Of a DNA stretch of 64,000 nt, positions 1 to 12,345 are shown piece by piece. Location of the stretch: positions 1,932,348 through 1,996,347 of the forward strand of contig JADCRB010000016.1 of NCBI GenBank assembly GCA_021464245.1, read 5' to 3'. The first letter of the stretch is position 1. Each line of letters starts with the position of its first letter. The translations under genes and the position numbers were made by a program. This stretch comes from Carallia brachiata. Its lineage: Eukaryota; Streptophyta; Magnoliopsida; Malpighiales; Rhizophoraceae. The notes beneath the pieces are model-generated. The model saw only the letters and a list, made by a program, of their open reading frames with translations. It was not told the origin of the DNA and did no database searches.

Positions 1-2665
1 AGAGAATATACTTCTAAACAGTCAATACCTTCTTACTATGTAAAACCCATTGCAACTAGACGTGCCTTGAATCGAGCATTATCAATTCTTGGGATTTCTT
101 TTTTCTGTTTGTAAACCTATTTGTATCCAATGATATTTTGATCTTTTGGTGACTGCACTAGCTCTTAAATTTGATTCTTAAGAAAACACTCAATTTTCTT
201 TGTCGTGACAACGAGTCATTTAGAGAATTTATGACTAAAAACATTTTTTTTATGAGAATTGAATTCTGAATCATCAATCTCCTCAGTTATAGATAAGGTT
301 AATACAAATGATTTTGCACTATATTATGGCCAATCCAATTTCCCATTTTCTTTTGCATTTTGTAATACTATAAGAGTCCTCATATGGTTTTTTAACTTTC
401 GACTTCTACTGCTCAGATTCTGTAGGTTTTTAGCAAACATCTTACTCTTCAATCCCATCCACTGATTGATTTTGCTGTCTTTTCGCACTGAATCTAAAAT
501 CTTCACCTTTGGCTCTATTTATTACTGATTCCATCGTCATCATCAACCATGATAGATCCCTTATTCTTCAAAACCATTGCAGATCATTAGATGTCATCTC
601 TCTACTGATAAAAAAATTTAGCTGAATTTAGGTAAACATAATGCAACCTGTATCCTCTAACCTCTTGTCTATAGTTGACAAATATACACCTCTTTTCCCT
701 TGATTCAAGCTTGTCTTCTTTTTTATAAGCGTAAGTAGGACAACAAAATACTTTAAGAATTGAGTCATCAGTAAGATAATTGAAAAATACCTCCTTCATA
801 GTTTTCATCTCATTAGTCATTAACAGTGATTGGTTGACTAAGTAGCAAGTCATATTGACAGTGTCAACTCAAAATGTCATTGGTAGTTTTGCCTGCAAGA
901 GCATGCAACAAGCTCTCTCTAAGAGTGTTTTGTTCATTCATTATGTAACTCCATTCTATTGTTGTGTATCTCTGACTGTGTCATGTCGAATGATACCTTC
1001 ATTTTTGCAAAACTCTTTGAATTCACCAAAATAGTACTCAAGACCATTATGGGTCCTTAAGCACATGATTTTGTACCACGCTGTTTCTCAATCAAGATTT
1101 TCTACCGTTTAAATTTGTTGAACACTTACACTTTTTTGTTTAAGGAAATACACCTACACTTTTTCTGAAAATTCATCAGCAAAAGGTAACATATAGCGTT
1201 TAACATCTTTCAATGGGACTAAGGTAGGTCTCTACAAGTCAAAGTAAATAAAGTCCATCATTTGTTTACTTTTATGGATAATGGTACTAAAATTGACTCT
1301 GTTTTGTTTTTCAAAAACGCAATACTCACAGCACTCCAGCTTGCTTATTTTCTGACCTCCAATCAAAACTTGTTTACTTAACTCAGTTGCACTTCGCTTA
1401 CCCATGTGGTCCAATCAAATGTGTCGTAACTGAGTAGTTTTAGAACTTGAATCTATTGTTGATATACTAGCATCACCAACAATTGTACTTTTTGAAAGAT
1501 AATAGAAGTTGTTCACCTTCTTTTTATCAATATTAGCACTCTTAGAAACCTTAAGTATTCTACTTTCGGCTGAGTATCGTTAGCCATGATAATTAACTAT
1601 ACTCAATAATAAGAGATTTTTTGAGCTCTAGAAGATGATGGACGCCTATTGTTTTGATAATGCCCTTGTGTATCTTGACTTAAATACTACCTATACCAAC
1701 AATAGATAATTTTTTGTTGTTCCTTAGTAAAACTGTTTAACTATTAATGGAAGTGTAAGTGTAGATCCCGTATTTATTTGGACAAATGTAGAACGTACAA
1801 ACTATATCAAGTGTCAACTCATCATTCGAGTTGTTTGCTGACATCATTTGAAAATTATTGTCATTAGAGCTTTGAACTTCACTTGCTACTTTTGTTGTAT
1901 TTGTAGAATCATGAGCTTTCTACTTTTTATCTTTCCATTTGGGAAAATTTTACCTAACATATCCCTTTTCATGACAGTGATAATATGTTGCTTTACTATG
2001 CCTCGATTTGGATCTAGACTTGTCTCTACCATTGGAACTCTTTTGAGTTAATCGACTCCTAACAACCATGCCATTTGTTTAATTCTCTAAGACTTCTTCT
2101 GTTATCTGCTTCTTAAACTTCCTTAAATTTAGTGATGCTTTTACATCATTTAGGAAAAGACTTTTCCTTTTGTACAACGTTGTATCGACAAAATTGTCGT
2201 AAGATGTAACTTGCACCGCAATATTAACTTGGTCCTCGTGTTCAATTTTAACATCAATGTTCTTCACATCAAAGATAATTTTGTTGAACTCAACTAGGTA
2301 ATCTTGAATCAGAGTGCCTTCTAGCATTTAGAGTCAGGGACTTAGTCATATACCGAGAATCCAATTGAACCACAAACGAACAGGTGTGGTTTGATCTGCA
2401 ACTTTGCGTAGTACCTCATTTGATATGCACAATAATATTTTATATTGTGCCTTATCCATGAGCTCTTCTTTCTTCTCCTTCAACATAGTCTAAGGTAATT
2501 CTTTCTTGCCTTTAAGTGCCTTAACATTCCCTTGTTAGACTAATTAAAAAGACTCATATCTAGTCATTTTAATCATTGAATTTCTCTACCACGTATTTCA
2601 TTGCTGACTGTTTTGGCCATCACAAAATATATACAACAATCGATTGAGCTTTGATACTAAATTTT
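1..2665 (-). mobile_element. Decayed Ty1/Copia retrotransposon, 5' part
   Basis: Minus-strand remnants appear in the Copia order. Reading from high to low coordinates there is a gag (UBN2-like) segment at 2079-2327, a zinc-knuckle-like segment near 1905-1990 (YHCHEKGYV, first Cys lost), a GAG-pre-integrase segment at 1232-1414 (GGQKISKLECCEYCVFEKQ), and integrase C-terminal sequence at 602-853 (CPTYAYKKEDKLESREKRCI). The start of the reverse transcriptase lies at 1-130 (KARLVAMGFT-like), and the rest of the element lies outside the window. Frameshifts and stops interrupt every domain, so this copy cannot encode a working polyprotein. A Met-tRNA-like primer site lies at its 5' end. The domain order is seen directly; the Copia assignment rests on family knowledge. 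Confidence 0.85.
2646..2659 (-). other. Copia primer-binding site (initiator-Met tRNA type)
   Basis: On the minus strand the sequence reads TAGTATCAAAGCTC, close to the TGGTATCAGAGC primer site of many plant Copia elements. It lies between the gag remnant and a TG dinucleotide at 2666 that could be the LTR edge. Confidence 0.6.
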
Positions 2666-2880
2666 TGTGATGGACTCACTAAACCATTCAAACTAATTAT
2701 TTTAGGCAAGTAATGTCTAAAATACAATTTTGTGAGCAAAAAAGTCAAAGAACACAGAGAATACGCAACTTGGCTTTAAGCTTGCATCAAAGTTACAAAG
2801 ACACAGATATGACGACATTGATACGGCGGATATCAATACCGCAACACGTTAAAGATACATACACATAAATATAATTAAAT
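2666..2880 (-). repeat. Possible 5' LTR of the Copia remnant
   Basis: The stretch begins with TGTGATGG directly beyond the primer site, as an LTR edge would. The outer edge was not found and no partner LTR is in the window. At 2800-2860 there is a short 'acagatatgacgacattgatacgg' type sequence resembling the ends of the inverted-repeat elements at 7440 and 57560. Confidence 0.35.
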
Positions 2881-5496
2881 ATTATTGTTCAAAATATAAT
2901 ATAGATTATATAATAAATTTTAGATTAAATAAATTTTTATTCTTAAAATAAATCTCATAATATATTTTTATATATTATATCTGAGATCTCAAAATATATA
3001 CTAAAAACTAACACAAAGGAACATACAACTTTGAAAAAAACCTCTCTCATTCTCCTCCCATAATTCCGTTCGGAAATCTAAAAAAGGGAAGGATGGCTGA
3101 CATGCCATCATTACTTTCATTTGGTTTAATTTTTCTTCAAAATGTGTCCATGATGTGCTCAAAATGTGTCTTTATCGTGTTCAAGGTGTATCCGAATGGT
3201 ATCTATTTTTTTTTTTAAATTGAAAGAAAGTTTGTGTTATGGCAGTTTGTATCTTAAATTTTGTCTCAGTTGAAATTTAGATTGTTATTTTTAAAAAAAA
3301 TAATTGATATTTTTGAAACATTTATTATTTTTACATTTTAAAAATATCAATTTTCGTTTTAAAAATAACAATTGTAATTTTTCTCAGAACAAAACCCATG
3401 ACAATTCACCTGAAATATATAACTCAACTCTTTTAAATTTTAGCAGATATATTTTTTGTGTGTCTAAGACATGTCTGAACCATATCTTATTTCAAATTGA
3501 TTGCGTTCATGTAATAAAACTCAAATCAAGAGAAATGAGTGGGGTTTATGATGCTGATGTTTTTAATTTCGAATCACATCTCTGTATAAAAGAAGTCACT
3601 TTTAGTTTTCAGACAGTCCAAAAACAATGCGATCTAGGTCAATTAATCAAGACTAGATTTTTCACCGTTTTACTTACGGATCTACATTAAATTTGATTTT
3701 ATAAAAAATAAAATAAATATTGTGTAAATATTCAAAAAATTGAGGACAAAAATATAAACAAATAAGACGTATCTTGATGAAATGACATAACATACTATGT
3801 TTATACTTGTGTTTCATAGTCTTGCCTGCATTAAATTGATAATAATTACTTTCTTACTTTTGTAAAAAAAATTGGGTTCGATTTATATGAAATTGAATAT
3901 GTAGTAAGTGAAAAAGAATATAAGTTATAGCAACTAAACAATTTATTTTATAAATTAACTCAATTATCAATATTTCAAAATTAATAACCCAAATCAATTA
4001 TATACAAAATGGACCAAAAGAAATTACCTTCTCGAATGCCATTTGCTTCTTTTTTTTTTTTTTATCCATGAGAAGGCCCATTGGACCGTAAACTACACAA
4101 TAAAGGTAGTTATCCCCTCTCCTAAATCTCACTCTTCCCTTCTCATGATTTGAACTCAAGACCTCTAAGAATACCATTTGCTTCTCTTCTCTCTTTGTTG
4201 GTTATATGTAAAAACAATAATAAAGACGCAACACGTGATAGAAGCTATAAAAAAAAAAAAAAAAGGTAAGCTTATAAAATTTATTAACAATTTTGATTTG
4301 GCATATATAATAAAAATACAAAATAAAAATTAAATATAAAAAGAAGAAAAAAGAAAAAAGAAGGAGATGTATAAAGAGGGAAGTAAGAAAGAAATTAATA
4401 GTGAATACATTTTCATCTTTTTCAAAAAGAGAGAAAAAAAAAAGAAAATCTAACTTCATGTAAGTAGCAGGGTAAAAAGTAAAAGACACTCACAATTTAA
4501 AATTGGAGTCTTACAATCAAGATCTACAAGAACAGCAAGTCAGATTGAACGTGATTGAAGTCACGTGAATTTGTATGAACACAAGGGAAACTTACACATG
4601 TAAAAATGGTGAAAGTAGGAGAGAAATGGTCTTTGAAAACTTAAGAGTTCATAAAATGATTAGATGAATATATATGAAATAAGTTGGCAATCTAAAAGTT
4701 TTGAATGAAAATCATTAATGTCGTAAGCATGTAGATCAAACGGTATTAATAATATGTCAGTAATTGAAAAGTTAAGAATTCGAATTCTCGACTTTACCAA
4801 ATGTTCCCTCCTTTTCGACCGGTTGGTTTAGGTCTAAGAAGTCTAAATAAAAATAAAAATAAAAATATTAATAACATTATTCACCCGAACATTCATTTTA
4901 TTTTTTGTTATTTTAATGAGATAAAGTGACTATTTGTATTTTTATTACGTTAAACATTTATTTAAAAAGACTCTTCCTATCCTATATGACACGTCATTCA
5001 TTTAGTTCAAATTCAATAATTGCAAAAGGAAATCAATATTTACAAGCATTTATTGCCCTGAATAGGGAAATCCTCAAAAAATTGCCAAATAGAAAGTGAA
5101 TATTGAATATCACAAACATTTGTTGCCCAAAATGGTAAAACTCTCAAAAATTGCTAAAATGGATGATTAACGCATCCCTGTGTTATATAGAAGTCAGGGC
5201 TTTAGTTATTATATATAGATCAAACACGCACAGATTATTGGCTTGACAAATGGAATCCCATCCAGTGCTATTACTATTCCTTTGGCGGTTCTATACTTGA
5301 CCATGATCATTTCTCGCTATGAAAGCAAAACGCACAATATTCTTTTTTTTTTTTTGTCTAAAAGAGTTAAAATTTATATTACAACTTAAAAATAAAAGAT
5401 TTGAAAGAGTTGGGGTTTAAACTTTTAATCTTTTTGTTGACACAATGTTAGTGTACTAGTTATTCTACGTAACTAGTTCAAAATACACAACATATG

Positions 5497-5500
<4 letters not shown>

Positions 5501-5540
<40 letters not shown>
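5501..5540. repeat. (AT)20 microsatellite
   Basis: Uninterrupted AT dinucleotides. The matching position in duplication copy 2 (about 15800) has instead non-repetitive AT-rich sequence, so the tract expanded, or was replaced, after the duplication. Confidence 0.9.
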
Positions 5541-5544
<4 letters not shown>

Positions 5545-6489
5545 CTGAATTTACGTGCATGTTCTTGTTACTTTCTAAAATTTCTAAGTTTAATTATATT
5601 TTCACGTTAAATTAATACTTCTATCGATGATAAGTGATCTCTTTCACGCAAATTCCGAATTGTTACCATGACAATGCTTACGGAATCACACAATTATCAC
5701 CAGGAGTCATATCCCTTCCCACCTTTCAACTCCCACTTACCAACCCAAAAGATAAATAATAATAATAATAATAATAATGATAAACTCTAAAAAAATACAT
5801 CCCACGTCGTAAATTGTATTTTGTTCAAAAAAAGATTTGCTCCTACTTAGAGGGGGGAAAAAGATATTTCTTTTTTTTTTTTTGGTGAAAAATATGGGAA
5901 GGCAGGATAAATTTTCTCTTTTTACCATATATCTTATATAAGCTAAATAGAATAATGTATTATTTTTTTAGGGCTCAATCTTGCAATTTTCATCTAATTG
6001 TGTTTTATGATACCATAAAGATAAAAACAACCAAAGCTTGCTCCGTTCCATAGAAAATTGGGGTCAAATCCAAGGCCTACTTGCTGTTGTATCTAAGTAC
6101 ATGTTTTGGGATATATTAAGGCATTGGCCATAAGACCGATCACATATACAAAAACTATTCTAGTCGACAGCCAAGCACTCAGGACGCACAATTTTGTAGA
6201 CAAATCAAATTTTCTTACTATAAGTAAATTTCTCAATACACTAGGCCAAAATGAGCAAGCGACATTTCAGATCACGCGAGCCTAAATTTTGTCTTGGAGG
6301 ACGCGAAAATTTTATTTCTGCTTAATTAATAATACAAAAGAAAAGAAAAAATATATATATATTTTGTGCCTATTTAAGAAATTCCCATTGAAAATTACGT
6401 ATACACTAGAAGATTGATGTCGAATTCCAAAAATTAGTACGTTCTCATGGAATCAATGTTCTCGGTACAAAAAGTCACAAACACACATA

Positions 6490-7060
6490 GATGCTCATTA
6501 GTAAAGATAAACCGCATCCAAACCCCTATAATTTGAATGGTGAAAAGGATAAATTGGAAGGAGAATTGTACTTCATTCTACTGAGAATTAATCAACCTGA
6601 ATTTTCATATAATCATATAGCTACACGGATAAAAACATTGAAAAATCTCATATTAAATAGATATAGCAGAAGTTGAGATTGACATTGGATCATGGATTGG
6701 ATAAGCAAAAGTCGAGATTGATATTAATTAGGGGAGAAAGATATCCTCAGAAGGATGTGGTATCACTGTTAACAAAAAACTTGAAAGGCAAAAGTTTTGG
6801 TAGTACTTCTCATGCCAAATTCAACCAAATTAGTCGTCTCGAGGATAATCCCACCCATGTCCTTGTGTCTCATGACAATCATGGCATCATATGGAGGGCT
6901 ATAGTCACGAAAAATGAGGAAGACATCAGGGGAGGGCATGTCTGCTTCAGCAAATCTTATCCCTGAAACCGACAAACACACCGACGAGAAGACCTACAAC
7001 CTCACCCATGTGAATCTTGTTGTCTAAAAGGCCGGCTTGTTTGAGGAAGTTCTCAGATAT
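6490..7060. other. Conserved block of unknown nature inside the duplication
   Basis: This is the best conserved part of the duplicated block (copy 2 at 19020-19596). It has a higher GC content than its surroundings and contains short open frames on both strands (for example 6491-6676 + and 6673-6966 +). I recognise no protein family. Indels differ between the two copies and break the frames, which argues against present coding. It may be a decayed gene fragment. Confidence 0.35.
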
Positions 7061-7439
7061 GTGGAGACATGAGCGGAGCAGGGCTATGTGAGTTGCAGGC
7101 ATTCGTTGGAGTGGAAGAAAACCAGCGAAGAGAAGAAGAAGAAAAAAAAAAAAAAAAACTTTATATAGTGGCACAACAGGAAATCTATTGAAACACTAGA
7201 AATATTTTTGTCCATCACGTTAGTTTGAAATACAGTGCCGTCTTTTGATTTTTTTTTTGCCCCGCAGGAAAAAAACATCAATTTGTAGTTTTTTCCAAAT
7301 CTTGGTTTTGAGGCACTATGTTTTTAAAATTCAGTTACAAGAAATACTACTAAATAATATCTTAATTGTGTTTAACTTAAACTAGCTTTTTCTCCATTCA
7401 AGCATGTTGAAACATATTATCAAACATAACTTTAATCTT

Positions 7440-7996
7440 AAAATGCACAGATACGGACATAATACAATACGAATACGAAGATATGAAAACTTTAAAAAAA
7501 TTAAGACACAGATATAGAGTAAACACAATTATAAAATATATTAAACATTATATATATATATATATATATATAATTTAAATATTTTTAATAAATTTAAAAT
7601 TTTTTCTACATATAATTCATAATAATAATTATTATAGTATTTTATGATGTAATTTATATTTTGTACATAAATTTGAAAAAATATATTATATATATGTGTA
7701 TATATATCTGTGTGTGTGTTTTTAAGTGTATAAAACAAAATATTTAAACAAATAATATATATGTATGTGTATAACATGCTAATTAAAATATCAAATAAAT
7801 ATAAAAGTGTCTAATATGTGTATTAAAGGTATTTAATACGTGAATTAGAAGTGTATACTGTGTCCGAATTTTTTTATTTTTTTATTAAACTATTTTGGAG
7901 TGTTCGACATATATCCAAGAATTATTGTGTGAGTGTCGTATTTAATACGTATATTCAACACGAACATCTATTATTTTAAAAGTGTCCGTGCATAAT
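7440..7996. mobile_element. MITE-like inverted-repeat element
   Basis: The left end (TGCACAGATACGGACAT) and the reverse complement of the right end (TTATGCACGGACACT) are similar, with AT-rich non-coding sequence between and internal 'gtgtccga', 'gtgttcgac' motifs. The element at 57560-58434 has ends of the same kind. No target duplication could be fixed with confidence. Confidence 0.5.
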
Positions 7997-8617
7997 AACT
8001 TTAGTCATATTACAAGTCTCCTTTTTGGCCGGCCTTGGCGAAGACCTGCCATGACATAGGTTAACAATTTTATCGCAGTCCACAAAATCATCTTATGGAA
8101 AGCTTCTCATATCCCATGACATAGGTTAGAATGGAGAATTTCTCGAATCTTTGAATAAAAACTCACATAATATTAAGAAGGAGACTCCACCGTGCCGGAG
8201 ATCACTTAGACCTTATTTCAAAAGAGTTTCATTAGAAAAATACAGAATATAATCATAAACTAGTCATAAGAATGTATTTAGTTTTTAAAATAATAAAAAA
8301 TTATTTTTGAAATTAAATCATAAACGTACTTATTATTATCTTAAATTTACTTAATATTATTTTAAATTTTGAATTTTAAAATAATTCAAAAAAATTTTGT
8401 TTCTGCTAAAAAATAACTTTTTACTACTTATGGTTACTTTACAACTTTTTTTTTGTATCATATTAGTTTTTCCCTTTTTAAAAATGGGAAAAAAACAAAG
8501 AAATTGAAATGTGGAAATAATTAACATCATTGGTCGAATCATTCCAACAAAATTAGAAGATTTCTTTTAGCATGGCCTTAAAAATGACGCCTTTCCCTGC
8601 CCTGATTACCAATGAAT
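7997..8617. other. AT-rich spacer
   Basis: Spacer between two inverted-repeat elements. No coding frame or RNA gene was recognised. Confidence 0.6.
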
Positions 8618-9156
8618 TAGGAGTGTTAATGATTTGGTTAACTGAATTAAATATTATAATTATTTACGAATTAAAATTTTCGATTATATAAAATTAAAAA
8701 TTATTCTTGAACAGAAAATTTAGTTAACTGAAAATTTTAATTCAGTTTCAGTTAACTGTTCAGTTAATTAAATTTAATAACAAAAAATTTAAAATTATTG
8801 TATATATATATATATTAAAAAATTACAATTATTATTGTATATAAAATTAAATAAATAAAAAAAATTTGAAACATAAGAATATTTTATTATATTTATTTGT
8901 TAATAATTATTATATTATCAATATATTTTCATATTATCAGAAATATATACATAAATATATAATATTTTAATTCGGTTCGATTCGGTTCAGATAATTACAA
9001 TTTTTTAATATAAAAATTGAAATTAATTAAAAATTTCAAATTTTATTCGATTTAGTTAACTTATTACAAAATTGCTTTGGTTAACACAAAATTTGATCTA
9101 ATTTAGTTCAATTTTTTTTAATTAATTTAAATTTTTGATTTTTTTTAACACCCCTA
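8618..9156. mobile_element. MITE-like element with TAGGRGTGTTAA ends
   Basis: It starts TAGGAGTGTTAAT and ends TTAACACCCCTA, an imperfect terminal inverted repeat enclosing about 540 bp of AT-rich sequence with 'ttcggttcgattcggttc' runs. No coding capacity. Lies about 0.9 kb upstream of the polyketide synthase start. Confidence 0.6.
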
Positions 9157-10051
9157 CCATCAATTATAAAAGAACGGACATGGACAGTACGGTGGGTATT
9201 TAAGAATTAGTCTAATAATCAAGTTCTTGCAGTTGCACTTTGCACGCAACTGCAATCCGCTAGCAACAAAAATACAACGCTGACATGGACTCCAACAACC
9301 CCCAACAACCTTCTTTTTGACTTACTAAGTTAGTTTATGAATTCATCACGAAATTTACCTACACAAAGTCCACCTAGAAGAAGTGGGTTTCTTTCTTTAA
9401 TTTCGAAATCAAAAGGTGATGACTTTTTTGGAAAATCATGATGTAAAATAATATTAAATATGTTTAAAATAATATTAAATATTATTTAAAATTTATTTTT
9501 TATTATAAAAATTATATTTAGAATAATACTAAATATTACTTAAAATAATATTAGATGCCACTAATTTTTTTAAAAATTAGTTTTCATAAAAAAAATAAGA
9601 CCCTAATCAAATCATAAATAATTTTGTAATTTTTCGTGACTGCAGTTGTGATGTTACATTGCATTACTCTTAGTTTATTTGCTTCCTTCTCAATTTTCCA
9701 CTTACAAAGTCGACGGTGACTCTCTCTAATGGGAAACATAAATGTGAAAAGATTATTTTGACGAAATTATGCCTTGTCCACTACGGGGCCAACGCGGCGG
9801 CGTTAAGCCCAAAAACTGGAATGATTATTGTCCAAGTAGAATGTTGCACATCCAAGCCGTACACCTACTACAATTTGCATCATCGTGTGCAGTATCTATG
9901 TATATATATACCCATAGCCATATCCCATTAGCATCCCCAACCGCAAGGAAACACAAACTTGGGCAATTTGCATACCATAACTCTGCAACTCTCCCAGTTC
10001 CCTATCCTTAGTGCTAAGAAGTCAGGTTCAAGTATAAATTAAGCACAAACA
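9157..10051 (+). promoter_or_regulatory. Upstream region and 5' UTR of the polyketide synthase
   Basis: A TATA run (TATATATATA) lies at 9901-9910, about 140 bp before the ATG at 10052, leaving room for a 5' UTR of roughly 110 nt. A CACCTACTAC motif at 9862-9871 resembles the H-box/AC elements (MYB sites) of phenylpropanoid promoters. The TATA run is seen directly; its use is inferred. Confidence 0.5.
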
Positions 10052-12300
10052 ATGAGTCCAGTGGTGGACGACATAATCAAACACACTAAGAAAGCTACGG
10101 GTCTGGCAACCGTTCTAGCCATCGGTACAGCCAACCCACCATACAGTGTATATCAAGACGACTACCCTGATTATTACTTCAAGATCACTAACAGTGAGCA
10201 CAAGACAGAACTTAAAAAGACATTCAAGCGCATCTGTATGTTTTCAATTATTTTATTATGATTATTTTTAATTTGTTCATCGCCTATTCCCTTTTTTTTT
10301 TTTTTTTTTTCTACTCAAATAAACCTAACAGAAGCGATTTTTGAATGAGCTCCGAGTCTACTCTTGTTCAAACAAACAAACTTTTATTGATAGAGTCACT
10401 GAAATTTTAACAAATATACACCCTTCAACGGCTAAAGCATTTCAATTTCAATTTTGTTTTATTCTTCGGGGTGCTGCAAGCACAACTTAGTTTATACTAA
10501 TTAATTGACAAAAGCTTCTTTTGCTTAAAAGAGAAAGGTTATATATTCTGTGCTGTCAGTTGGTTTTTGATTGCGTTATCTTTTTGGGATCGATCCATAT
10601 TTGTTTCTGTGTTTATGTGATTTGGAGATTTAGATGTGTTGCTTCGCTTGGATGCAATGAAAAACAACGACAGTCGCTGGTATGGGATTTTCATCTTCTC
10701 GGATTTAGACCAAGAATTTCTTTGTGTTCTTCTTCTTCACACTAAATTAATTACATATATATCATATATCCTTTATTTCCTTTATTTTGATGTTCCATTT
10801 CTAAGATGGAAAGAGTTTGGGAGCCCCTTAAAATGTTCCAATTTTTTTTCTGATATATTTAAAAAAAAAAATTGATTGGCAATTTTTTATAAGTGTCGTA
10901 ATAAAAAAGATAAAAAAAAATAATAGTTTATATTTTAATTTTTTTTTTATTAATAGAGTTATAGTAAGTTAACTGTTCTTTTTAAATATATCACGACAAA
11001 TCTTGACGACAAATTGCTTGGGCATTAAAACCACACCTTTGACTCCAATCGAACGGTGCAGTTTGCTTTTTTTTCTTTCCGTCCTTCTCATGATACGCTG
11101 TAACATTTTTATTTCTGTTTTGAGTCTAATAATCTCTGGTCTTTAATGGAAATCTATTTCGCCCAGCAACATGACGGCTACTTTAATGTCCATGAATTAT
11201 TTTTGTTAAAAAAAAAAAAGAAAGCAACAGAATACTAGTGATGGGGGAAGCCGATCGTTGGTCAAAAGGCGACTCAATGACATTTGTTTTAACTAACATG
11301 TGCAGGTGAAAAATCAAAGATCAGGAAACGTCATATGCACATGACAGAAGAATTGCTGAAAGAGAATCCCAACATGTGCGAATACATGGCACCATCCCTG
11401 GATGCACGCCAAGACATAGTGGTGGTGGAGGTCCCAAAGCTAGGAATGAAAGCAGCCGCCAAGGCCATCGAGGAATGGGGTCAACCCAAGTCCAATATCA
11501 CCCACCTTGTCTTCTGCACAAGCTCAGGGATCGACATGCCTGGTGCGGACTACCAGCTTACGAAGCTTCTTGGCCTGAGTCCCTCTGTCAAGCGATTCAT
11601 GTTGTACCAGCAGGGCTGCTTCGGCGGTGGGACTGTTCTCCGTCTCGCCAAAGACTTGGCAGAGAATAACAAGGGCGCGCGTGTTCTTGCTGTTTGTTCC
11701 GACATTACAGCCATTTCTTTCCGTGGCCCGTCTGAGACTCAATTGGATTCTACGTTGGGTCAAGCGCTATTTGGTGACGGTGCAGCAGCTGTTATTGTTG
11801 GTGCAGACCCTGATGCTTCCGTCCACGAGCGTCCGTTGTATCAGTTGGTGTCCGCGGCACAAACAATTGTTCCTGGTTCTGATGGCGCCATAGCAGGGCA
11901 CCTCCGCGAAGTGGGTCTCACTTTTCACGTAATAAAAGGTGCCCCTCAATTGATTGCAAAGAACGTAGAAAAATGCCTTACTGAAGCATTCAAGCCGATG
12001 GGCATTAGCGATTGGAACTCACTCTTTTGGATTGTACACCCTGGCGGCGAGGGGCTTTGGACGCCATTGAGACTGAACTTGGACTAAAGGAAGAAAAAAT
12101 GAGCAACAAGGCATGTGCAGAGTGAGTATGGCAACCTGCAGAGTGCTTCTGTGCTCTTTATATTGGACCATATGCGAAAGCTCTCTGCAGAAGAGGGGAA
12201 GGCCACAACGGGTGAAGGTTTGGAATGGGGTGTTTTGTTTGGGTTCGGCCCAGGCCTAACAGTCGAGACTGTTGTTTTGCGTAGCCTCTCTGTGCTGTGA
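10052..12300 (+). CDS. Type III polyketide synthase (chalcone synthase family), frameshifted near the 3' end
   Basis: Two exons, 10052-10235 and 11306-12300. The phase-1 intron splits the Cys62 codon (T/GT), which is the conserved intron position of the family. Homodimeric cytosolic enzymes of this family condense a CoA starter with malonyl-CoA. The triad is present: Cys166 (11617-11619, in QQGCF), His306 (12037-12039, in HPGG) and Asn (12133-12135, in SEYGN), as are ALFGDG (Phe gatekeeper) and GFGPG. One nucleotide is missing just after 12048 and two near 12105. The genomic frame therefore returns, but a TAA at 12085-12087 would truncate the protein before Asn. Allowing for the gaps, the length of about 393 residues is normal. 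Against alfalfa CHS2 numbering, T132, T197, A166 and S338 are replaced by Ser, Ser, Gly and Gln, so the product may not be naringenin chalcone. Either a recent pseudogene or a working gene with sequencing errors. Confidence 0.9.
10236..11305 (+). other. Intron of the type III polyketide synthase
   Basis: The donor is CT/GTATGT and the acceptor ATGTGCAG/GTGAAAAA. Joining them reads Arg-Ile-Cys-Glu-Lys-Ser, matching the family across the junction. AT-rich, about 1.07 kb, nothing coding recognised inside. Confidence 0.92.
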
Positions 12301-12339
12301 CAACTGCAACCTTTATAGTCCAACGCATATATGTCTGTC

Positions 12340-12345
12340 AATAAA
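12340..12345 (+). terminator. Likely polyadenylation signal of the polyketide synthase
   Basis: AATAAA lies 40 nt past the stop codon at 12298-12300, within a T-rich 3' flank. Confidence 0.5.

Larger units (their letters stand above)
2892..7060 (+). repeat. Segmental duplication, copy 1
   Basis: This block is repeated in direct orientation at 13612-19596. Matching landmarks include AAAATATAATATAGATTATAT (2896/13610), the 'gggaaggatgg' to 'gacatgccatcattactttc' stretch (3090/13820), 'gcatttattgccctgaata' (5046/15330), an (AAT)n run (5755/16137) and the 6490-7060 block (19020-19596). I see no intact gene inside. Small ORFs such as 3304-3690 and 4202-4489 have no recognisable domain. Copy 1 is the shorter copy and lacks three insertions present in copy 2. 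Confidence 0.85.

Noticed and set aside
4202..4489. Phe-rich 95-residue frame
   Set aside because: AT-rich low-complexity sequence; the counterpart in duplication copy 2 is not open.
9716..10011. Two small plus-strand frames before the polyketide synthase
   Set aside because: They overlap the TATA run and 5' leader and have no recognisable domain.
11376..11949. Other-frame ORFs on both strands across polyketide synthase exon 2
   Set aside because: Shadows of the conserved synthase frame.
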